Assembly (NCBI GenBank): GCA_905221235.1
Contig: CAJNCJ010000013.1
Location: forward strand, 1 to 52,525
DNA: 52,525 nucleotides
Direction: 5' to 3'
Source of the DNA: a bacterium
GTDB taxonomy: Bacteria; Bacillota; Bacilli; Lactobacillales; Streptococcaceae
The notes beneath the pieces are model-generated. The model ran no database searches and was not told the origin of the DNA. It was given only the letters and a program-made list of their open reading frames with translations. Of the stretch, positions 46,534 to 52,525 are shown one piece after another. How positions within the stretch are numbered: the stretch's first letter is position 1; each line of letters opens with the position of its first letter. The position numbers were made by a program, and so were the translations under genes.

Positions 46534-47391
46534 ATGACACAGATTATTGATGGGAAAGCTTTAGCGGCCAAATTGCAGGGGCAGTTGGCTGAAAAGACTG
46601 CAAAACTAAAAGAAGAAACAGGTCTAGTGCCTGGTTTGGTAGTGATTTTGGTGGGGGACAATCCTGCCAGCCAAGTCTATGTTCGTAACAAGGAACGTTC
46701 TGCCCTTGCGGCTGGTTTCCGTAGCGAAGTAGTGAGAGTTCCAGAGACCATTACTCAAGAGGAGCTGTTAGATTTGATTGCTAAATACAATCAAGATCCA
46801 ACTTGGCATGGAATTTTGGTCCAGTTGCCACTACCAAAACATATCGACGAAGAGGCAGTTTTATTAGCCATTGACCCAGAAAAGGATGTGGATGGTTTCC
46901 ATCCTCTAAATATGGGGCGCCTTTGGTCTGGACATCCAGTTATGATTCCATCAACACCTGCAGGAATTATGGAGATGTTTCATGAATATGGGATTGACTT
47001 GGAAGGTAAAAATGCCGTTGTCATTGGTCGTTCAAATATCGTTGGAAAACCCATGGCCCAGCTTCTTTTGGCCAAAAATGCAACAGTGACCTTGACCCAC
47101 TCACGCACCCATAATCTCGCTAAGGTTGCTGCAAAAGCAGATATTCTTGTGGTCGCAATCGGTCGTGCTAAGTTTGTGACTGCTGACTTTGTCAAAACAG
47201 GTGCGGTTGTCATTGACGTTGGGATGAACCGCGATGAAAATGGCAAGCTTTGTGGGGATGTTGATTATGAGGCGGTTGCACCACTTGCTAGTCATATCAC
47301 GCCAGTTCCTGGAGGTGTTGGTCCTATGACCATTACTATGCTAATGGAGCAAACTTATCAAGCAGCACTTCGGACATTGGATAGCAAATAA
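46534..47391 (+). CDS. folD: Methylenetetrahydrofolate dehydrogenase/cyclohydrolase FolD
   Basis: A 285-residue bifunctional enzyme interconverting methylene-, methenyl- and formyl-tetrahydrofolate with NADP. Signature strands are [17 protein letters not shown] near residue 34, where the YVRNK Lys is catalytic, [12 protein letters not shown], and the NADP site [17 protein letters not shown] near residue 160, then [12 protein letters not shown] at the C-terminus. The frame opens upstream at 46456, but [11 protein letters not shown] at 46534 is the family start and has a proper leader after the extended -10. Confidence 0.95.
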   Translation: MTQIIDGKALAAKLQGQLAEKTAKLKEETGLVPGLVVILVGDNPASQVYVRNKERSALAAGFRSEVVRVPETITQEELLDLIAKYNQDPTWHGILVQLPLPKHIDEEAVLLAIDPEKDVDGFHPLNMGRLWSGHPVMIPSTPAGIMEMFHEYGIDLEGKNAVVIGRSNIVGKPMAQLLLAKNATVTLTHSRTHNLAKVAAKADILVVAIGRAKFVTADFVKTGAVVIDVGMNRDENGKLCGDVDYEAVAPLASHITPVPGGVGPMTITMLMEQTYQAALRTLDSK

Positions 47392-47428
47392 AAGAAACAT
47401 TCGCTGAAGAGAGTGTATTTTCTATAGC

Positions 47429-47470
47429 TATATCTAAAATGGCAGAAATGAATATTAAATTTTAGATATA
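47429..47470. repeat. Perfect 12-bp inverted repeat between folD and nnrD
   Basis: TATATCTAAAAT (47429-47440) is matched by ATTTTAGATATA (47459-47470) with an 18-base loop. No T tail follows, so it is not a typical terminator. Confidence 0.6.
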
Positions 47471-47477
47471 AGATTAC

Positions 47478-47502
47478 AAAAGGAGGTCTGCGCCTCCTTT
47501 TT
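47478..47502 (+). terminator. Terminator of folD, overlapping the nnrD promoter
   Basis: AAAAGGAGG (47478-47486) pairs with CCTCCTTTT (47493-47501) around TCTGCG. Confidence 0.8.
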
Positions 47503-47506
47503 GTTG

Positions 47507-47512
47507 TATAAT
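47507..47512 (+). promoter_or_regulatory. -10 of nnrD
   Basis: TATAAT 20 bases before the ATG at 47533. The -35 position (47484-47489) falls inside the folD terminator stem. Confidence 0.6.
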
Positions 47513-47532
47513 AAATGCGAGAGGAAAAAACG

Positions 47533-48387
47533 ATGAAAGTGATTGATCAAGCCTTACTAGAAAAAGTTATTATTGAACGTTCTCGTACAAGCCATAAAGG
47601 AGACTATGGCCGTCTGCTGTTGCTTGGTGGGACTTATCCTTATGGTGGTGCCATCATTATGGCTGCCTTGGCAGCTGTAAAAAGTGGCGCAGGATTGGTA
47701 ACTGTTGGAACAGATAGAGAAAATATCCCTGCTCTACACAGCCATTTACCTGAGTCTATGGGCTTTTCTCTTCAAGACCGGCAATTGTTAAAGGAGCAGT
47801 TGGATAAGGCAGAGGTTGTCTTGATGGGCCCTGGTTTACGAGACGATACTTTTGGAGAAAATCTAGTAAAACAGGTCTTTGCTAGTCTAAGACAGAATCA
47901 GATTTTGCTTGTAGACGGAGGTGCCCTGACCATTCTTGCTAGAACAAGTTTGTCATTTCCATCTAACCAGCTTATCCTAACTCCCCACCAAAAAGAATGG
48001 GAAAAGCTGTCTGGTATTGCTATTGAAAAGCAAAACGAAGATGCAACGGCTAGTGCCCTAACTTCCTTCCCTCAAGGAACAATTTTGGTAGAGAAAGGTC
48101 CAACTACTCGTATTTGGCAAGCTGGTCAATCTGATTATTACCAGTTACAGGTTGGCGGTCCCTATCAGGCGACTGGGGGAATGGGAGATACTCTTGCTGG
48201 AATGATTGCAGGATTTGCAGGCCAATTTCGACAGGCCAGTCTCTACGAACGTGTGGCAGTAGCAACCCATCTTCATTCAGCCATAGCCCAAGAACTAGCT
48301 CAAAAACATTATGTGGTCTTGCCGACGGAAATCACTAATTGTCTTCCTAAAGTAATGAATAAAATATCTCAAAAAAGACTGGAATAA
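47533..48387 (+). CDS. nnrD: ADP-dependent (S)-NAD(P)H-hydrate dehydratase
   Basis: A 284-residue ribokinase-fold enzyme (CARKD/YjeF C-terminal type) that repairs hydrated NADH and NADPH. It has GDYGRLLLLGGTYPYGGAII near the N-terminus, MGPGLRDDTFGENL, and the anion-hole/nucleotide motif TGGMGDTLAGMIAGFAGQF near residue 215. It lacks the epimerase domain that some bacteria have in front. An in-frame ATG at 47515 is too close to the -10; the ATG at 47533 has GAGAGGAA ahead of it. Confidence 0.93.
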   Translation: MKVIDQALLEKVIIERSRTSHKGDYGRLLLLGGTYPYGGAIIMAALAAVKSGAGLVTVGTDRENIPALHSHLPESMGFSLQDRQLLKEQLDKAEVVLMGPGLRDDTFGENLVKQVFASLRQNQILLVDGGALTILARTSLSFPSNQLILTPHQKEWEKLSGIAIEKQNEDATASALTSFPQGTILVEKGPTTRIWQAGQSDYYQLQVGGPYQATGGMGDTLAGMIAGFAGQFRQASLYERVAVATHLHSAIAQELAQKHYVVLPTEITNCLPKVMNKISQKRLE

Positions 48388-48428
48388 AATTCAATTTTAG
48401 GAGAAAACGAAGTAAATATTACCACAAT

Positions 48429-48475
48429 AAAACGCATAATATCAAGTTTTTTAATACCTGATACTATGCGTTTTT
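48429..48475. terminator. Shared terminator between convergent nnrD and dacA
   Basis: AAAACGCATAATATCA (48429-48444) pairs with TGATACTATGCGTTTT (48459-48474) with a single mismatch, and is A/T-flanked on both sides. Confidence 0.8.
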
Positions 48476-48533
48476 GACTTAAAAGCCCTTTTGATCTGTT
48501 TCTATTTTGGAGCAATCTTTTGCTCAGTATGTT

Positions 48534-49775
48534 TTATAATTTCTCGTTGATAAATCGGATAAACTGATTCCACCAAACTTTTAAGAAGAAGGCTTTTTCA
48601 ACTTTCTTTTCTGCTACCATTTCGAAACTAGGACGTTCTGTGGTAATGTAACCTTGACCAATCAAATCCTTGTCTTCATAAGTCAAATGGCCAACCACTG
48701 TTCCAGCTTCAAGTGGTGCTGGGATTGCTTTGGAATCAGGTGTGAATTGAATAGATTGGGAAGATTGATTCCCAACACGTTCAATTAGATAGATATCCTC
48801 TGGGGCAACTGCAGTGATCGTATCTTCTTTTCCATCTTGTACAGGGGTTTTGCTATCTTGATAGGCATCACCTTTTTGAACGATTTTGCGAAGTGTGAAT
48901 GTAGAAGAAATATAATCCATTAGGGAAGATGTAGCTGTAAAACGAGCGTAAGGATTATTATCTTGATGGTCTGCATTCAAAACAACTGTGATAACCCTCA
49001 TACCTTTTTCGACAGTAGTACCAACAAAAGACTCTCCAGCCTTATCTGTTGTTCCTGTTTTCAGTCCATCAAAACCACCACGGTAAGCAGGCATACCTTC
49101 TAACATGTAGTTGGTCGAATTGATTGTCATCCCCGCAAAAGTAGAAGATGGTTTTTTGGTGATTTCCAAGACTTGTGGGTACTTTTTGATGAGGTTACGA
49201 GCAACGATAGCAACATCATAAGCACTGAGCTTATTTTCATCATCTTTATTAGACCCTGGGTAAATATTATCTCCTAGAGTCTCGTTGTTAAGACCAGTTG
49301 TATTGACAACAGTGGCATCTTTGATTCCCCATTCTAAGAGTTTGGCACGCATCATATCGACGAAGTCTTTCTCTGAGCCAGCAATTTTCTCTGCTAGGGC
49401 AATAGCGGCACTGTTGGCACTAGATACCAGGGTTGCTTCAAGTAACTCTTCGACAGTATAATTACGGGCCTCCATAGGAACATTACTGGCTTCGGAATTT
49501 GTCGTTAATTGATAAGGATAATCAGAAATATCTACCGGTGTGGATAGTGTGATACTTCCATTTTCTAGAGCCTCATAGACAAGATAAACTGTAAGTAGTT
49601 TTGTAATAGAAGCAATTTCGACAGGTTGAGTTGCTTCTTTCTCATAGAGAATTTTACCAGTATTGGCCTCAACAGCAATCGCATGTTTAGCAGCAATATT
49701 AAAATCTTGGGCAGCAACAGTAGAAGCTGAGCCAATAACGGATAGGGCTAGTAGAGTTAAAATGATTTTTTTCAT
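48534..49775 (-). CDS. dacA: D-alanyl-D-alanine carboxypeptidase DacA (PBP3)
   Basis: A 413-residue class C low-molecular-weight penicillin-binding protein. A Sec signal peptide (MKKIILTLLALSVIGSAS, cleavage near AAQ) leads to the serine peptidase domain: S56-x-x-K59 (SITK), S119-A-N121 and K239-T-G241 are all present. A beta-rich C-terminal domain and a terminal amphipathic helix (KVWWNQFIRFINEKL) attach it to the membrane. It trims the last D-Ala from pentapeptides and so limits cross-linking. It is convergent with nnrD, and the AI-2E-family gene is divergent on the other side. Confidence 0.95.
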   Translation of the reverse strand: MKKIILTLLALSVIGSASTVAAQDFNIAAKHAIAVEANTGKILYEKEATQPVEIASITKLLTVYLVYEALENGSITLSTPVDISDYPYQLTTNSEASNVPMEARNYTVEELLEATLVSSANSAAIALAEKIAGSEKDFVDMMRAKLLEWGIKDATVVNTTGLNNETLGDNIYPGSNKDDENKLSAYDVAIVARNLIKKYPQVLEITKKPSSTFAGMTINSTNYMLEGMPAYRGGFDGLKTGTTDKAGESFVGTTVEKGMRVITVVLNADHQDNNPYARFTATSSLMDYISSTFTLRKIVQKGDAYQDSKTPVQDGKEDTITAVAPEDIYLIERVGNQSSQSIQFTPDSKAIPAPLEAGTVVGHLTYEDKDLIGQGYITTERPSFEMVAEKKVEKAFFLKVWWNQFIRFINEKL

Positions 49776-49849
49776 AGTAAGTTTATTCTAACATAAAGAA
49801 AAAAATATTCCCAGTTTCATGATAGAAGAAAGAAGCTTTTTTGAAAGTA

Positions 49850-49858
49850 TGGTAAAAT
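49850..49858 (+). promoter_or_regulatory. Extended -10 promoter of AI-2E-family gene
   Basis: TGGTAAAAT ends 19 bases before the ATG at 49878, with GGAGGTAG between. Confidence 0.6.
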
Positions 49859-49877
49859 AGATAGATGGAGGTAGCTC

Positions 49878-50987
49878 ATGTTTCGTAAGAATAAATTATT
49901 TTTTTGGACCAGTGAGATTTTATTAGTAACAATCATTTTTTATTTATGGAGAGAGATGGGGGCGATTATCACACCTTTTGTAAGCGTCGCAAACACCATC
50001 ATGATTCCATTTTTATTGGGTGGCTTTTTATATTATTTGACCAATCCTATTGTAAATTTTTTACAAAAGTATTTCAAAATTAATCGTATCATTGGTATTC
50101 TACTAACCTTGTGTGCTTTGCTTTGGGGGCTTGTCATTGGGGTAGTGTATCTGTTACCGATTTTGGTCAATCAATTGACCAGCTTGATTGCGACTAGCCA
50201 GACTATCTATAGTCGTTTACAAGATTTGATTGTGGATTTATCTACTTATCCAGCCTTTCAAAATTTGGATATTCAAGCGACGATTCAACAATTAAATCTG
50301 TCCTATGTAGATATTCTACAAAATATCCTAAATAGTGTTACAAATAGTGTCGGAAGTGTTATATCAGCTCTCTTTAGTACCGTTTTGATTATTATTATGA
50401 CCCCCGTGTTTTTGGTTTATTTTTTGTTAGATGGTAACAAATTTTTACCGATGCTTGAGCGCACTGTTTTAAAGAGAGATAAGTTGCATATTGTAGGTCT
50501 CTTAAAGAATTTGAATGCGACAATTGCTCGCTATATTAGTGGAGTCGCAATTGATGCGATTATTATCGGTTGTTTGGCCTTTATCGGATATAGCGTGATT
50601 GGTTTAAAATATGCTTTGGTCTTCGCCATCTTTTCAGGATTAGCCAATCTCATTCCTTATGTGGGACCAAGCATTGGCTTGATTCCGATGATTATTGCCA
50701 ATGTCTTTACGGATCCTCATAGAATGCTGATTGCAGTTGTTTACATGCTAATCATTCAACAAGTGGATGGAAATATCCTTTACCCTCGAATCGTAGGTGG
50801 AGTAATGAAGGTTCATCCAATCACGATTTTGGTATTACTTTTGTTATCAAGTAATATCTATGGTGTTATTGGTATGATTGTCGCAGTACCAACCTATTCT
50901 ATCTTGAAAGAAATTTCTAAGTTCTTATCACGTTTGTATGAAAATCATAAAACAATGAAAGAACGAGAAAGAGAATTAGCCAAGTAA
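49878..50987 (+). CDS. AI-2E family transporter
   Basis: A 369-residue protein with seven to eight membrane segments, beginning with a hydrophobic stretch at residues 8-22. The conserved parts are GGFLYYLTNPIVNFLQK, the long central segment (residues about 85-150) outside the membrane, then LVYFLLDGNKFLP, LANLIPYVGPSIGLIP and QQVDGNILYPRIVGG. Family members export AI-2 in some bacteria or act as Na+/H+ antiporters; the substrate here is unknown. A short hairpin terminator closes the gene. Confidence 0.85.
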   Translation: MFRKNKLFFWTSEILLVTIIFYLWREMGAIITPFVSVANTIMIPFLLGGFLYYLTNPIVNFLQKYFKINRIIGILLTLCALLWGLVIGVVYLLPILVNQLTSLIATSQTIYSRLQDLIVDLSTYPAFQNLDIQATIQQLNLSYVDILQNILNSVTNSVGSVISALFSTVLIIIMTPVFLVYFLLDGNKFLPMLERTVLKRDKLHIVGLLKNLNATIARYISGVAIDAIIIGCLAFIGYSVIGLKYALVFAIFSGLANLIPYVGPSIGLIPMIIANVFTDPHRMLIAVVYMLIIQQVDGNILYPRIVGGVMKVHPITILVLLLLSSNIYGVIGMIVAVPTYSILKEISKFLSRLYENHKTMKERERELAK

Positions 50988-50989
50988 AA

Positions 50990-51011
50990 GTCAGGAAATT
51001 CCTGATTTTTC
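50990..51011 (+). terminator. Terminator after AI-2E-family gene
   Basis: TCAGGA (50991-50996) pairs with TCCTGA (51000-51005), loop AAT, followed by T residues. Confidence 0.8.
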
Positions 51012-51094
51012 TTTTTCTTTAGGTAAATTATAGGAGTAGAAGTGCCATTTAGATTAGCCGATTAAGAATAATTCACAAAAACTTTGTAAAACAC

Positions 51095-51122
51095 TTGCAA
51101 TTTAGCTGAAATTTGATAAAAT
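51095..51122 (+). promoter_or_regulatory. Promoter of tuf
   Basis: TTGCAA at 51095-51100, 16-bp spacer, TAAAAT at 51117-51122 with an extended TG. The leader to the ATG is about 70 nt. Confidence 0.65.
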
Positions 51123-51193
51123 AGTAAGGAAAGTTAGACTGTATTGCCTACTGTCTATCTATAAAATATATTTTATTGGAGGCTTTTACTCAA

Positions 51194-52390
<1,197 letters not shown>

Positions 52391-52465
52391 TTCGATTTAG
52401 TTCCCAGAAGAACAATTATTTAAGTCAGACACTAAAAGAGCCTGGGATAATAGTCTCTTGTCTCC

Positions 52466-52497
52466 AAAAAAAGCAACGGATTTGCCGTTGCTTTTTT
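52466..52497 (+). terminator. Terminator of tuf
   Basis: AAAAAAGCAACGG pairs with CCGTTGCTTTTTT around ATTTG, ending in a T run. Confidence 0.9.
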
Positions 52498-52515
52498 GCA
52501 TGGTTGCGATAGTCT

Positions 52516-52524
52516 TGGTAAAAT
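52516..52524 (+). promoter_or_regulatory. Extended -10 of the next gene, at the window end
   Basis: TGGTAAAAT close to the last base; the gene it serves lies beyond the window. Confidence 0.5.
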
Positions 52525-52525
52525 A

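Noticed and set aside
47479..47487. AAAGGAGGT as an ideal Shine-Dalgarno sequence
   Set aside because: It is the left arm of the folD terminator, and no start codon follows at a suitable distance.

Overview
The window is a low-GC Firmicute chromosome segment that I assign to a Mitis-group Streptococcus (S. mitis, S. oralis or S. pneumoniae neighbourhood). The grounds are an LPXTG surface protein, a two-ATPase Pst operon, a potABCD locus behind murB, EzrA and ClpE, and the repeats typical of this group: one element of exactly 107 bp matching the RUP format and two BOX elements (one A-C type, one 154-bp A-B-C type). No rRNA, tRNA, CRISPR array, prophage or intact insertion sequence is seen.

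Layout. 1-1279 is the C-terminal end of a repeat-rich wall-anchored adhesin. 1455-7678 is a run of housekeeping genes (hemW, acyl-ACP thioesterase, HAD phosphatase, membrane protein, spxA, UPF0223, inositol-phosphatase-like, RNA methyltransferase). 7900-12819 is the phosphate uptake operon pstSCAB1B2-phoU. 12977-16718 holds an orphan amino-acid binding lipoprotein, a MocR regulator and, divergent from it, acetolactate decarboxylase plus a YhfC membrane protease. 16833-21679 is murB-potABCD (spermidine/putrescine uptake). 21680-23200 is the least ordinary stretch: a RUP element, a strong promoter driving a structured RNA that ends in a terminator, a PBECR4-like nuclease ORF just behind it, a gene-free spacer and an alanine T-box. 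23201-26326 is a LURP-one-like gene and alaS. 26414-30410 holds an intracellular alpha-amylase and an ABC exporter-type pair. 30962-40784 contains a U32 peptidase-family gene, dinG, rodA, DJ-1, HAD, gyrB and ezrA. 40959-44771 is a minus-strand block (DUF1827, NUDIX, clpE, DUF1797). 44962-52390 has an amino-acid permease/ATPase pair, folD, nnrD, dacA, an AI-2E-family protein and tuf.

Working together. The phosphate and polyamine operons are complete transporters. The amino-acid permease/ATPase pair has no binding protein beside it and the binding lipoprotein at 12977 has no permease, so they may be partners. MurB, RodA, DacA and EzrA belong to cell-wall growth and division; SpxA, ClpE and the NUDIX enzyme to stress; AlaS and EF-Tu to translation.

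Regulation can be read directly in places: a CtsR box at clpE, a LacI-family (MalR-like) palindrome at the amylase, an alanine T-box, and repeated extended -10 promoters (TGGTATAAT). At four genes (hemW, U32, dinG, HAD) such a promoter lies only 7-8 nt from the ATG, predicting leaderless mRNAs. The best candidate for something undescribed is the promoter-RNA-terminator-nuclease unit at 21869-22715. Other points of note are the second PstB with Arg in place of the H-loop His, a HAD protein lacking the second Asp of motif I, and a structured murB-potA spacer containing a short ORF that overlaps the TTG start of potA.
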